A stretch of 7,298 nucleotides of DNA from Bog-793 sp050014835 (GTDB taxonomy: Bacteria; Actinomycetota; Acidimicrobiia; Acidimicrobiales; Bog-793): contig JBEKCO010000067.1 of NCBI GenBank assembly GCA_050014835.1, positions 1 through 7,298 of the forward strand, given 5' to 3'. The notes beneath the pieces were generated by a model. The model had not been told where the DNA came from. It searched no databases and was given only the letters and a program-made list of their open reading frames with translations. Numbering within the stretch: the stretch's first letter is position 1; each line of letters begins with the position of its first letter. A program made the position numbers and the translations under genes. Of this stretch, positions 1-7,090 are shown in pieces.

Positions 1-370
1 CGAGGCGTGCCCGACCGAGGCGATCACCGAGTCGAAGCTGTTCGAGTTCTCGTTCACGAGCCGCGCCGACGCGATCTACACGAAGGCCGAGCTCGTCGTC
101 GCCGACGACGGCAAGCCCCAGCAGCTGCCGTGGGAGGACTGGCGGGAGGGCGAGGACCGCTTCACCTCCGGCTGGATGCGGGCGACGTCACCGTCGGGGG
201 CGGTCGCCTACGAGGGCGAGGTGCAGTGGTCGGGCGAGCTCGGCTACGGCGTGCGCTGCCCCGAGGCGGGCCAGCGTGGCGAGCGCGACGACGAGGCGAC
301 CGGCAACATCTCGATCCGCGAGACCCAGCGCAAGAAGATCCCCGTCCGCTTCGGGGGGAGGAGGCGCTGA
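1..370 (+). CDS. nuoI: NADH-quinone oxidoreductase subunit I, 3' part (C-terminal 122 residues)
   Basis: This is the C-terminal part of the complex I subunit that holds two [4Fe-4S] clusters and passes electrons along the peripheral arm toward quinone. The reading frame begins at base 2 and ends with TGA at 368-370; the start lies outside the window. The first visible residues are EACPTEAI, matching the last cysteine and following proline of a Cys-x2-Cys-x2-Cys-x3-Cys-Pro ferredoxin motif, followed by the usual acidic and aromatic stretch (LFEFSFTSRADAIYTK). About 119 residues follow that cysteine, compared with roughly 70 in E. coli NuoI, so this protein has an extended tail. The tail contains one more cysteine (GVRCPEAG) and ends in a basic stretch (RKKIPVRFGGRRR). 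The stop shares one base with the nuoJ start (TGATG), so the two are probably translationally coupled. Identity rests on the ferredoxin remnant plus position directly before nuoJ. Confidence 0.93.
   Translation, partial: EACPTEAITESKLFEFSFTSRADAIYTKAELVVADDGKPQQLPWEDWREGEDRFTSGWMRATSPSGAVAYEGEVQWSGELGYGVRCPEAGQRGERDDEATGNISIRETQRKKIPVRFGGRRR
357..364 (+). promoter_or_regulatory. Ribosome binding site of nuoJ
   Basis: GGAGGAGG lies 5 nt before the ATG at 370, inside the last codons of nuoI. It is a strong match to the anti-Shine-Dalgarno sequence. It fixes the nuoJ start at 370 even though the same frame stays open upstream to base 7 with another possible start. Confidence 0.8.
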
Positions 371-990
371 TGGCCGGGTCGCTTCTCGCCACGGTGTCGC
401 TCCCGGACCTCGCGACCTTCCTCATCGCCGCGGCGATCGTCATCGGAGGCGCGCTCGGCGTCGTCCTCGGGCGTAACCCCGTCCACGCGGCCCTCAGCCT
501 CGTGCTGACGCTGTTCGGCGTGGCCGTGCTGTTCGTGGAGGAGAACGCCCAGTTCCTCGCGGCCGTGCAGGTCATCGTCTACACGGGGGCGATCGTCGTT
601 TTGTTCCTGTTCGTCATCATGCTGCTCGGTGTCGACCGCCAGGAACGCGTGCTGGCGGACCAGTTCCGCGGCCAGCACCTCGTCGCCGGCGGTCTCGGCC
701 TCCTCGTGCTCGGCGAGGTGCTGCTCCTCGGCACCGGCCACTGGACGACCGGGGCCCGGGCGACGACCGGCGCGCTCAACCGCCCACTGTCGAACGTCGC
801 GCAGCTCGGCCGGGCCATCTTCACGACGTACCTGTTGCCGTTCGAGATCACCTCGGCGCTGCTCGTCGTGGCCGTCGTGGCGGCGGTCGTCCTCGCCCGG
901 CGGTTCGACCGCAGCATCGGCGGCGACGCCAGCCGGCCACCCGAGGAGGCGGCGGACGCCCTCGACGGGGACGAGGTGACGGGCCAATGA
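370..990 (+). CDS. nuoJ: NADH-quinone oxidoreductase subunit J
   Basis: A small integral membrane subunit of complex I, next to NuoK, NuoA and NuoH, in the region that couples quinone reduction to proton pumping. The 206-residue product has about five hydrophobic segments: around residues 14-34, 38-56, 62-87, 103-122 and 158-175. The family signature VIVYTGAIVVLFLFVIMLLG is present with its conserved tyrosine at residue 71, preceded by the paired glutamates of FVEENAQFLA (57-58). A second conserved stretch, YLLPFEITSALL, lies near the last membrane segment. It is slightly longer than E. coli NuoJ (184 residues), mainly through an acidic C-terminal tail (RPPEEAADALDGDE). The ATG at 370 is chosen because it follows a strong ribosome binding site and overlaps the nuoI stop. 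Its own stop overlaps the nuoK start (ATGA). The upstream extension of this frame is Arg-rich noise within nuoI. Confidence 0.96.
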   Translation: MAGSLLATVSLPDLATFLIAAAIVIGGALGVVLGRNPVHAALSLVLTLFGVAVLFVEENAQFLAAVQVIVYTGAIVVLFLFVIMLLGVDRQERVLADQFRGQHLVAGGLGLLVLGEVLLLGTGHWTTGARATTGALNRPLSNVAQLGRAIFTTYLLPFEITSALLVVAVVAAVVLARRFDRSIGGDASRPPEEAADALDGDEVTGQ

Positions 991-1292
991 CGATCGACGG
1001 CTCGTGGTACCTGACGCTGGCGGCGGTGCTGTTCACGATCGGTGCCGTCGGCGTGCTCGTCCGGCGGAACGTGCTCGTCATGTTCATGTGCATCGAGCTG
1101 ATGCTGAACGCCGCGAACCTCACCTTCGTCACGTTCTCCCGTGAGCTGAACGACATCGGCGGCCAGGTCGCGGTGTTCTTCGTGCTCGTCGTGGCGGCGG
1201 CGGAGGTCGTCGTCGGCCTCGGGATCATCGTCGCGATCTTCCGCCGGAAAGTTGGCGCGACCGCGGACGACCCCCACGAGCTGAGGGGCTGA
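987..1292 (+). CDS. nuoK: NADH-quinone oxidoreductase subunit K
   Basis: A small three-helix membrane subunit related to MrpC of multisubunit Na+/H+ antiporters, forming part of the central proton-transfer axis of complex I. The product is 101 residues, the usual family length. Hydrophobic segments cover about residues 8-25, 29-50 and 60-87. The two membrane glutamates required for proton transfer are both present: Glu37 in FMCIELMLNAANL and Glu73 in VVAAAEVVVGLGI. The start ATG overlaps the nuoJ stop as ATGA, and GAGG at 973-976 lies 10 nt upstream. A seven-base gap separates its stop from the nuoL start. No abnormal residues were seen. Confidence 0.97.
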   Translation: MTIDGSWYLTLAAVLFTIGAVGVLVRRNVLVMFMCIELMLNAANLTFVTFSRELNDIGGQVAVFFVLVVAAAEVVVGLGIIVAIFRRKVGATADDPHELRG

Positions 1293-1294
1293 GG
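1291..1294 (+). promoter_or_regulatory. Ribosome binding site deciding the GTG start of nuoL
   Basis: GAGG overlaps the end of the nuoK stop codon and lies 5 nt before the GTG at 1300. It supports the GTG as the nuoL start. The next in-frame ATG is far inside the first part of the protein and would remove the conserved AYLIPLSPL N-terminus. Confidence 0.6.
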
Positions 1295-1299
1295 CGGCC

Positions 1300-3186
1300 G
1301 TGCTGCATTTCGCCTACCTCATCCCGCTTTCGCCGCTCGGCGGGTTCGCGATCCTCTTGGCGTTCGGCCGGCGGATCGGCAATCCCGTCGCGGGCTGGAT
1401 CGCGACGGTCGCCGTCGGGGCCGCGTTCGCCATGTCGGTCGTCGTCCTCGTGTCGCTCTTCGCCCACGCGCCCGACGCGCGCCTTTTCACGCAGAACTGG
1501 TTCACGTGGTTCACCGTCGACCGCCTGAGCGTCGTGGTCGGCCTGCGCATCGACCCGCTTTCGGTGACGATGGCGCTCTTCGTCACCGGGGTGAGCGCCC
1601 TCATCCACCTCTACTCGATCGGCTACATGGAGCACGACGAGGACTTCGCCAAGTTCTTCTGCTACCTCAACCTCTTCGTCTTCTCGATGCTCATGCTCGT
1701 TCTGTCGAGCAACCTGTTCGTCACGTTCTTCGGGTGGGAGGGCGTCGGCGTCTGCTCGTACCTCCTTATCGCCTTCTGGTTCCACCGCCCGGCGGCGGCG
1801 AGCGCCGGCAAGAAGGCGCTGATCTACAACCGGATCGGTGACGCGGGGTTCCTCGTCGCGCTCTTCCTCGTCTTCGAGCGCACGGGGAGCCTCGACTACT
1901 CGACGGTGTTCGCCCGTCTCGGGCAGGTCTCGAAGGCGAGCCTCGTGGCGATCGTGCTGTTGCTGTTCCTCGGGTCGGTCGGCAAGTCGGCACAGATCCC
2001 GCTGTTCCCGTGGCTCGCCGACGCGATGGAGGGCCCGACCCCGGTGTCCGCCCTGATCCACGCCGCGACGATGGTGACGGCCGGCGTCTACCTCATGTGC
2101 CGGATCAACCCGATCCTCCACGCGGCGCCCGTCGCCGGACACGTCGTGGCGTGGGTCGGTGTCGTGACCGCGCTCGTCGCGGCGACGATCGGCTGCGCGC
2201 AAACAGACATCAAGAAGGTCCTCGCCTACTCGACGGTCTCCCAGCTCGGGTACATGTTCCTCGCCGCCGGCACCGGCGCGTACGTGGCGGCGATCTTCCT
2301 CATGCTCGCCCACGCCTTCTACAAGGCGCTCCTGTTCCTGTCCGCCGGCTCGGTCATCCACGCCCTCGACGGGGAGCAGGACCTGAAGAAGATGGGTTCG
2401 CTGCGCGCCTTCATGCCGGTGACGGCGGTCACCTTCTTTGTCGGCTGGCTCTCGATTGCCGGCGTGCCGCCGTTCAGCGGATTCTGGGCGAAAAGCGACG
2501 TGTTGGAGAACGCCTGGGCGGTGAGCCCGGCGCTGTGGGCGATCGGCGCCGTGACGGCCATCCTCACCGCCTACTACATGGGCCGCGAGTTCTTCCTCGT
2601 GTTCATGGGCGATCCCCGCTGGGAGGGCGCGCGGCCCGGCGGCGAGGCGCCGCGGGACCCCGGTTGGGTGATGGGCGTGCCGCTCCTCGTGCTCGCGGCG
2701 TGCTCGTTTCTCGGGCTCTTCATCGACCTGCCGTTCCATCCGACATGGTCGTTCCTCGAGCGGTGGTTGCAACCCGTCGTCGGCGCGAGCGTCGCCGTCC
2801 ACCACTTCGGCGTCGCCGAGCTCTGGGGGTTCGGGCTCGCCGACGCGGCCTTCGCCCTTGTCGGCATCGCGGTGGCCGCCGCGGTCTGGCGTGTGGCCGT
2901 CAACCGCCCGCGGCTCGAGCCGCGCGTGCTCGTCATGGCGTGGTTCGTCGACTGGAGCTACGACCGCTTCGTCGCCCGCCCGGGCGCGGCGATCTCCGCC
3001 TTCGCCTCGTCCGTCGTTGACGCCCGCGTCATCGACGGCGCGGTCGAGGGGGTGGCGAGGTTGTTCCGCTCGACCGGCGAGCGGCTCCGGCGCGTGCAGT
3101 CCGGCTACGTGCGGACCTACGCCCTCACGATCGTCGGCGGGGTCGTCGTCATCGTCGCCTACCTCGTGACGCGGGCCGGGTCATGA
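1300..3186 (+). CDS. nuoL: NADH-quinone oxidoreductase subunit L
   Basis: The most distal of the three antiporter-like proton-pumping subunits of complex I. The 628-residue product matches the family (E. coli about 613). It starts with GTG, giving MLHFAYLIPLSPLGG. The core proton-antiporter domain covers about residues 70-420. Key residues are present: Glu147 in FFGWEGVGVCSYLLI, Lys229 in GSVGKSAQIPLFPW, His254 in ALIHAATMV, His338 and Lys342 in AHAFYKALLF, and Lys398 in FSGFWAKSD. The C-terminal part has the extra membrane segments and the long lateral helix region typical of NuoL, ending in a final hydrophobic helix (YALTIVGGVVVIVAYLV). It is the only gene in the run not overlapping its upstream neighbour. 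Its stop overlaps the nuoM start by four bases (ATGA). It resembles MrpA/NuoL proteins generally, but the operon position settles the assignment. Confidence 0.98.
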   Translation: MLHFAYLIPLSPLGGFAILLAFGRRIGNPVAGWIATVAVGAAFAMSVVVLVSLFAHAPDARLFTQNWFTWFTVDRLSVVVGLRIDPLSVTMALFVTGVSALIHLYSIGYMEHDEDFAKFFCYLNLFVFSMLMLVLSSNLFVTFFGWEGVGVCSYLLIAFWFHRPAAASAGKKALIYNRIGDAGFLVALFLVFERTGSLDYSTVFARLGQVSKASLVAIVLLLFLGSVGKSAQIPLFPWLADAMEGPTPVSALIHAATMVTAGVYLMCRINPILHAAPVAGHVVAWVGVVTALVAATIGCAQTDIKKVLAYSTVSQLGYMFLAAGTGAYVAAIFLMLAHAFYKALLFLSAGSVIHALDGEQDLKKMGSLRAFMPVTAVTFFVGWLSIAGVPPFSGFWAKSDVLENAWAVSPALWAIGAVTAILTAYYMGREFFLVFMGDPRWEGARPGGEAPRDPGWVMGVPLLVLAACSFLGLFIDLPFHPTWSFLERWLQPVVGASVAVHHFGVAELWGFGLADAAFALVGIAVAAAVWRVAVNRPRLEPRVLVMAWFVDWSYDRFVARPGAAISAFASSVVDARVIDGAVEGVARLFRSTGERLRRVQSGYVRTYALTIVGGVVVIVAYLVTRAGS

Positions 3187-4775
3187 CCGCCCACGGCGCG
3201 CTGCTCAGCCTGGCGAGCGTGGCCGACCAGCGCGCCTTCCCGTTCCTCACGGCGCTCGTCCTCGTGCCCGTCGGCGCGGCGCTCCTCGCGCTCGTGGTTC
3301 CGAAGCGGGCGAGCTGGGTCATCCGCGGGGTGGGACTGGCGGCCTCCCTCGGCGTGCTCGGCATCGCCGCGGCGGTCCTCGACGAGTTCCAGGCGGGCGT
3401 CGGCGGCTACCAGATGGTGTCGCAGCACCCCTGGGTCGGCTCGCTGGGGATCTCGTGGAACCTCGGCGTCGACGGGATCTCGCTGTTTCTGGTGTTGCTC
3501 ACCGCGCTGCTCTTCGTGCTCGCGCTCGTCGGCGCGGGGGAGCGGTCGAACGTGAAGTCGTTCACCGTCTGGATCCTGCTCCTCGAGGCGGCGTGTCTCG
3601 GGAGCTTCCTTTCGCTCGACTTGCTGATGTTCTTCCTGTTCTTCGAAACGACCCTCGTTCCGATCTACTTCATCATCGGCGGGTGGGGCCACGAGAGGCG
3701 CAACCACGCGGCGATGAAGTTCTTCATCTACACCTTCACCGGTTCGGCGGTGATGCTCGTCGGCATCCTGGCGCTCGTCTCCATCCACCAGGGCCAGACC
3801 GGCGTGACGACCTTCGACATCCGCCAGCTCGCCCAGACCCGGCTCTCCGGCACGGCGGGGGTGCTGCTGCTGCTCGCCTTCAGCGCGGCCTTCGCCGTCA
3901 AGGCGCCGATCTTCCCGTTCCACACCTGGTCGCCCGACGCCTACCGCGAGGCCCCCGTCGCCGGTTCGGTGCTCCTCGCCGGCGTCACCGCGAAGCTCGG
4001 CACCTACGGCATCATCCGGTTCGACCTCGGACTGTTCCCGCACGCGACCGTCGTGCTCGCGCCGGTGTTCCTCACGCTCGGCGTCGTCGGCATCATCTAC
4101 GGGGCGATCGTCGCCGCGGTGCAAAAGGACCTGAAGCGGCTCGTCGCCTACTCGTCGCTCGCCAACATCGGCTTCATCGTCATCGGCGCATTCGCCCTCA
4201 CCGGCGAGGCGGTCTCGGGAGCGGTTTTGCAGATGCTGAACCACGGGCTCGTCACGGCGGCGCTCTTCCTGCTCGTCGCCATGATCTACAGGCGGCGCCA
4301 GACGATGAGCGTCGCCCACCTCGGCGGCCTCCAGCACAAAGCGCCGGTGATGGCCGCGACGTTCACCGTCGTCGCGCTGGCGTCGATCGGCGTGCCGGGG
4401 CTCAACAGCTTCGTGGGCGAGTTCCTCATCCTTTCCGGCACCTTCCTCACCCACCGCTGGTGGGCGGTCGTGGCGACCGCCGGCGTTGTCCTCGCCGCGG
4501 TCTACCTGCTCTGGGCGTACCAGCAGATCTTCCACGGCCCCGAACGCGCCGCCGATCGCGACCGGCCCTTCCGTGACATCACGTGGCGTGAGCGCGCCGT
4601 GATGGCACCGCTCGTCGTGCTCATCGTGTTCCTCGGCGTCTACCCGAAGCCCGTCCTCGACCGGATCACGCCGTCGGTCGACCAGCTCGTCACCCACGTC
4701 GAGCAGGTCGCCCACCCGGTCATCCCGAAAGTCGGCCAGCCCACCCTCACGGACCGGGCGGAGGTGGCGCGATGA
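3183..4775 (+). CDS. nuoM: NADH-quinone oxidoreductase subunit M
   Basis: The middle antiporter-like proton pump of complex I. The 530-residue product is a little longer than E. coli NuoM (509), with a leading stretch of about 20 residues before the first membrane helix. Expected features are visible: NLGVDGISLFLVLLT near residue 95, Glu155 in FFLFFETTLVPIYFIIGGWG, Lys240 in FAVKAPIFPFHTWSPDAY, Lys271 in VTAKLGTYGI, and Glu413 in FVGEFLIL, where NuoM has glutamate in place of the lysine found in NuoL and NuoN. That glutamate separates it from its paralogues. The ATG overlaps the nuoL stop (ATGA) and has no clear ribosome binding site, so its translation probably depends on ribosomes finishing nuoL. 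Its stop in turn overlaps the nuoN start. Confidence 0.98.
   Translation: MTAHGALLSLASVADQRAFPFLTALVLVPVGAALLALVVPKRASWVIRGVGLAASLGVLGIAAAVLDEFQAGVGGYQMVSQHPWVGSLGISWNLGVDGISLFLVLLTALLFVLALVGAGERSNVKSFTVWILLLEAACLGSFLSLDLLMFFLFFETTLVPIYFIIGGWGHERRNHAAMKFFIYTFTGSAVMLVGILALVSIHQGQTGVTTFDIRQLAQTRLSGTAGVLLLLAFSAAFAVKAPIFPFHTWSPDAYREAPVAGSVLLAGVTAKLGTYGIIRFDLGLFPHATVVLAPVFLTLGVVGIIYGAIVAAVQKDLKRLVAYSSLANIGFIVIGAFALTGEAVSGAVLQMLNHGLVTAALFLLVAMIYRRRQTMSVAHLGGLQHKAPVMAATFTVVALASIGVPGLNSFVGEFLILSGTFLTHRWWAVVATAGVVLAAVYLLWAYQQIFHGPERAADRDRPFRDITWRERAVMAPLVVLIVFLGVYPKPVLDRITPSVDQLVTHVEQVAHPVIPKVGQPTLTDRAEVAR
4760..4767 (+). promoter_or_regulatory. Ribosome binding site of nuoN
   Basis: GGAGGTGG lies 4 nt before the ATG at 4772, within the last codons of nuoM. 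It matches the anti-Shine-Dalgarno sequence closely and supports the start that overlaps the nuoM stop. Confidence 0.75.
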
Positions 4776-6355
4776 GCTCGCTCGTCGCTGTGCTCGCTGC
4801 CGCGAGCGGAACGTCGGCGCGGATCGTGATCCCGCACATCGACTACGGCGCGATCCTGCCCGAGCTGATCCTTCTCGGCGGCGTGCTCGTCCTCATCGGG
4901 TTGTCGGCGATGACGTCGCGACAGCCCCCGACGGGCGTCTTCGCCGCGGCGACGGTCGGGATCGCGGTCGCCGCGCTCGTCGCGTCGCTGCGGCTGTGGC
5001 ACAGGGTCCAGGACCACGGCGCCTACACGACGATCGCCCACTCCGTCGACGTCGACGGCTTCGCCGTTTACTTCCTCGTCCTCGTCTCCGCCGTGCTCGT
5101 CGTGGCGGCGATCCTCGGCGCGGGGTACCTGCGGCGCGAGGGGATCGAGGGCTGCGAGTACTACGCGCTCGCCCTCATCTCCGGGTCGGGCGCGATGTTC
5201 ATGGCGTCGGCGAACGACCTGATCCTCATCTTCTTGGCCCTCGAGGTGCTGTCGATCCCGCTCTACGTGCTGGCGGGTTTCGACCGCCGGCGGGCGACCT
5301 CCCAGGAAGCGGCCATCAAGTACTTCGTGCTCGGCGCGTTCTCGTCGGCGGTCTTCGTCTACGGCATCGCGCTCGTCTACGGCGCGACCGGCTCGACGAA
5401 CCTGCCGGAGATCGCGGCGTTCCTCGCCCACAACGTCATCACGGCGAACGGCGTGCTGCTCGCCGGGATCGCGCTCATCATCGTCGGCTTCTCGTTCAAG
5501 GTCGCGGCGGTGCCGTTCCACATGTGGACCCCCGACGTCTACCAGGGCGCGCCCACGCCGGTGACGGGGTTCATGGCGGCGATCGCTAAGGCCGGTGGCT
5601 TCGCGGCGTTCCTGCGGGTCTTCGTGGCGACGTTCCCGACGCTGCGCGGCGACTGGCAGCCCGTCGTCTGGGCGCTCGCCGCCGTGACGCTCCTCGGCGG
5701 CGCCGTCGTCGCGCTCGTCCAGCGCGACGTGAAGCGCATGCTCGCCTACTCCTCGATCAACCACGCCGGCTTCGTCCTCATCGGCCTGCAGGCGGCGACG
5801 ACGCGGGGCGTCGCCGCGGGCGCGTACTACGTGTTCGCCTACGCCTTCATCGTGCTCGGCAGCTTCGCCGTGGTCGGCGTCGTGGGCGGGAAGGGCGACC
5901 GCCGGCACGACCTCGAGGTGTATCGGGGGCTCGCGACCCACAACCCGGTGCTGGCGACGAGCTTCACCGTGCTGCTGCTCGCCCAGGCGGGGGTGCCCTT
6001 CACGACCGGGTTCTTTGCCAAGTTCTACGTCGTCGAGGCGTCGGTCGACGCGCACAGCTACGCCCTCGCCGTCATCGCGATGGCCTCGGCGGCGATCGCC
6101 GTCTTTTTCTACCTGCGCGTCGTGCGCCTGATGTTCGCGACCCAGCCCGCGCCCTCTCCCGCCGGGGCGGCCGCGCCGGTGGAGGCTTCCGCCGGGGGGG
6201 TGGCGACCCTCGTGCGCCCGGTCGCCGAGCGTCTGGCCGTCTCGCCGTCGATCGCCCTCGGGCTCGCCATCAGCCTCGGCGTGACGGTCGTCTTCGGCGT
6301 CTGGCCCCAGCCGCTCATCGACTTCGCCCGGGCCGCGACGCTCATCTTCCACTAG
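4772..6355 (+). CDS. nuoN: NADH-quinone oxidoreductase subunit N
   Basis: The proximal antiporter-like proton pump of complex I and the last gene of the operon here. The product is 527 residues (E. coli NuoN about 485); the extra length lies in the N-terminus before the first helix and in an Ala/Pro-rich loop around residues 453-475 (PAPSPAGAAAPVEASAGG). Key residues are present: Glu158 in IFLALEVLSIPLYVLAGF, Lys243 in FSFKVAAVPFHMWTPDVYQGAP, Lys273 in AAIAKAGGFAAF, the DVKRMLAYSSINHAGF segment, and Lys417 in TGFFAKFYV. The start is supported by a strong ribosome binding site and the ATGA overlap with nuoM. TAG ends it 24 bases before the converging yajQ stop. Confidence 0.98.
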   Translation: MSSLVAVLAAASGTSARIVIPHIDYGAILPELILLGGVLVLIGLSAMTSRQPPTGVFAAATVGIAVAALVASLRLWHRVQDHGAYTTIAHSVDVDGFAVYFLVLVSAVLVVAAILGAGYLRREGIEGCEYYALALISGSGAMFMASANDLILIFLALEVLSIPLYVLAGFDRRRATSQEAAIKYFVLGAFSSAVFVYGIALVYGATGSTNLPEIAAFLAHNVITANGVLLAGIALIIVGFSFKVAAVPFHMWTPDVYQGAPTPVTGFMAAIAKAGGFAAFLRVFVATFPTLRGDWQPVVWALAAVTLLGGAVVALVQRDVKRMLAYSSINHAGFVLIGLQAATTRGVAAGAYYVFAYAFIVLGSFAVVGVVGGKGDRRHDLEVYRGLATHNPVLATSFTVLLLAQAGVPFTTGFFAKFYVVEASVDAHSYALAVIAMASAAIAVFFYLRVVRLMFATQPAPSPAGAAAPVEASAGGVATLVRPVAERLAVSPSIALGLAISLGVTVVFGVWPQPLIDFARAATLIFH

Positions 6356-6365
6356 GCGGGTGCTG

Positions 6366-6379
6366 GCCGGCCCGCCGGC
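6366..6379. terminator. Possible shared terminator hairpin between convergent nuoN and yajQ
   Basis: GCCGG-CCCG-CCGGC forms a five-pair all-GC stem, extendable by one G-T pair, in the 24-bp gap between the two converging stop codons. No T-run follows on either strand, so it is not a classical rho-independent terminator. Position is the main argument that it helps end the two facing transcripts. Confidence 0.3.
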
Positions 6380-6868
6380 TCAATCGCGGTAGTTGCCGAA
6401 CTGGACCGGGATCCCGAGGTCCTCTTCTCTCAGCCGGGCGATCACGGCCTGGAGGTCGTCGCGCTTCTTGCCGAAGACGCGCACCTGGTCGCCCTGGGAC
6501 TGGGAGGTCACGCCTTTCAGGTTGAGGTCCTTCACGATCTTGTTGATCCGGCGCGCGTGGTCCGCCGAGATCCCGGCCACCAGCGCGACGTGCTGGCGCA
6601 CCGCGCCCTTGGCGGCCTCCTCGACCTTGCCGTAGGAGAGGGCCTTCAGCGAGACCTTGCGGCGCACGAGCTTCTCCTCGAGCACCTGGACGAGCGCGCG
6701 CAGGCGGTCCTCGGTCGGCGCGTTGAGCTCGATCTCGTGCGGGCTGAGCTCGAGCGAGGAGCCGGTGTTCTTGAAGTCGAACCGGGTCGCGACCTCGCGC
6801 GAAGCCTGGTCGACGGCGTTGCGTACTTCCTGGAAATCGATCTCGGAGGTGACGTCGAAACTCGGCAT
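6380..6868 (-). CDS. yajQ: YajQ-family nucleotide-binding protein
   Basis: A small cytoplasmic protein of the YajQ (UPF0234) family. Characterised members bind nucleotides: the E. coli protein has been linked to GTP and tRNA binding, and a Xanthomonas homologue binds cyclic di-GMP and affects transcription. Which applies here cannot be told from sequence. The 162-residue length equals the family's usual length. The hallmark N-terminus MPSFDVTSEIDFQEVRNAVD and the following TRFDFKNT are clear, as are the central KVEEAAKGAVRQ and VKDLNLKGVTSQSQGDQVRV segments and the ending LGIPVQFGNYRD. The family fold is two alpha/beta half-domains. The ATG is fixed by the conserved N-terminus and an in-frame TAG 12 bases upstream. 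No Shine-Dalgarno sequence is usable; a TAGCGT box 6 nt before the ATG suggests a leaderless transcript. It converges on nuoN and diverges from tRNA-Tyr. Confidence 0.95.
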   Translation of the reverse strand: MPSFDVTSEIDFQEVRNAVDQASREVATRFDFKNTGSSLELSPHEIELNAPTEDRLRALVQVLEEKLVRRKVSLKALSYGKVEEAAKGAVRQHVALVAGISADHARRINKIVKDLNLKGVTSQSQGDQVRVFGKKRDDLQAVIARLREEDLGIPVQFGNYRD

Positions 6869-6874
6869 CCCACC

Positions 6875-6880
6875 ACGCTA
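6875..6880 (-). promoter_or_regulatory. Probable -10 box of a leaderless yajQ promoter
   Basis: Read on the minus strand, TAGCGT matches the actinobacterial -10 pattern TAnnnT, with exactly six bases between it and the yajQ ATG. That spacing would place the transcription start on the A of the start codon. It would explain why only GGTGGG, directly touching the ATG, precedes the gene. No good -35 is visible (CGGAAC lies about where one is expected). Confidence 0.5.
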
Positions 6881-6895
6881 CCGGCGGCCGCCGGT
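6880..6895. repeat. Perfect 16-bp palindrome upstream of yajQ
   Basis: ACCGGCGGCCGCCGGT equals its own reverse complement over all 16 bases. It lies 11 bases from the yajQ start codon and shares one base with the putative -10 box, so it occupies the presumed -10/-35 spacer. It could be an operator for a dimeric regulator or only a GC-rich chance palindrome. Confidence 0.6.
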
Positions 6896-6954
6896 GGGTT
6901 CCGGGCCGGCGGCGGCGGGCCGCTTTAGCGCACCCGGGGTTGCCGGGCTTCGAT

Positions 6955-6960
6955 TATCCT
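6955..6960 (+). promoter_or_regulatory. Possible -10 box of the tRNA-Tyr promoter
   Basis: TATCCT fits the TAnnnT pattern and lies 11 bases before the mature tRNA 5' end, giving a leader of about five bases. It is embedded in the only AT-rich stretch between yajQ and the tRNA gene (CGATTATCCT). No convincing -35 box is seen at 16-19 bases upstream. Confidence 0.4.
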
Positions 6961-6971
6961 CGTCGTCTCGC

Positions 6972-7053
6972 GGGTCGGTACCCAAGCGGACAACGGGAGC
7001 AGACTGTAAATCTGCTGGCACTGCCTACGTAGGTTCAAATCCTACCCGGCCCA
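6972..7053 (+). tRNA. tRNA-Tyr (anticodon GTA)
   Basis: The complete cloverleaf can be drawn. The acceptor stem pairs GGGTCGG (6972-6978) with CCGGCCC (7046-7052), with one T-G wobble, and A7053 is the discriminator base. The D arm is CCC/GGG (6981-6983 and 6995-6997). The anticodon stem GCAGA/TCTGC (6999-7003 and 7011-7015) encloses CTGTAAA with anticodon GTA at 7006-7008. The long variable arm (7016-7028) has a GGC/GCC stem, as expected for bacterial tRNA-Tyr. The T arm is GTAGG-TTCAAAT-CCTAC (7029-7045). The bases after position 73 are CTT, so the 3' CCA is not encoded and must be added by a nucleotidyltransferase. It stands alone here, divergent from yajQ and followed by repeats and an insertion sequence. 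Confidence 0.97.
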
Positions 7054-7090
7054 CTTTTCCCAGGAGAAATGCCGGTTTCCCGTCCGCGAC

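Noticed and set aside
7..369. In-frame upstream extension of nuoJ to an earlier start at base 7
   Set aside because: The extension lies in a second frame over nuoI and is Arg/Gly-rich without hydrophobic or conserved character. The ATG at 370 has a strong ribosome binding site and gives the normal NuoJ N-terminus.
1225..6352. Three very long minus-strand open frames opposite nuoL, nuoM and nuoN (1225-2805, 3159-4715, 4640-6352)
   Set aside because: Their translations are Glu, Asp, His and Arg-rich with no domain, and they mirror hydrophobic membrane genes. Long antisense frames are expected in very GC-rich coding DNA. The plus-strand genes have clear families and catalytic residues.
7029..7053. 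tRNA-Tyr 3' end as an attachment site for an integrated element
   Set aside because: tRNA 3' ends are common integrase targets, but no second copy of the T-arm or acceptor sequence lies downstream in the window and no integrase is visible. The adjacent transposase is of a type that does not use tRNA sites.
7053..7060. TTTT just after tRNA-Tyr as a rho-independent terminator
   Set aside because: Only four T residues, and no separate GC-rich stem lies between the tRNA 3' end and this run.
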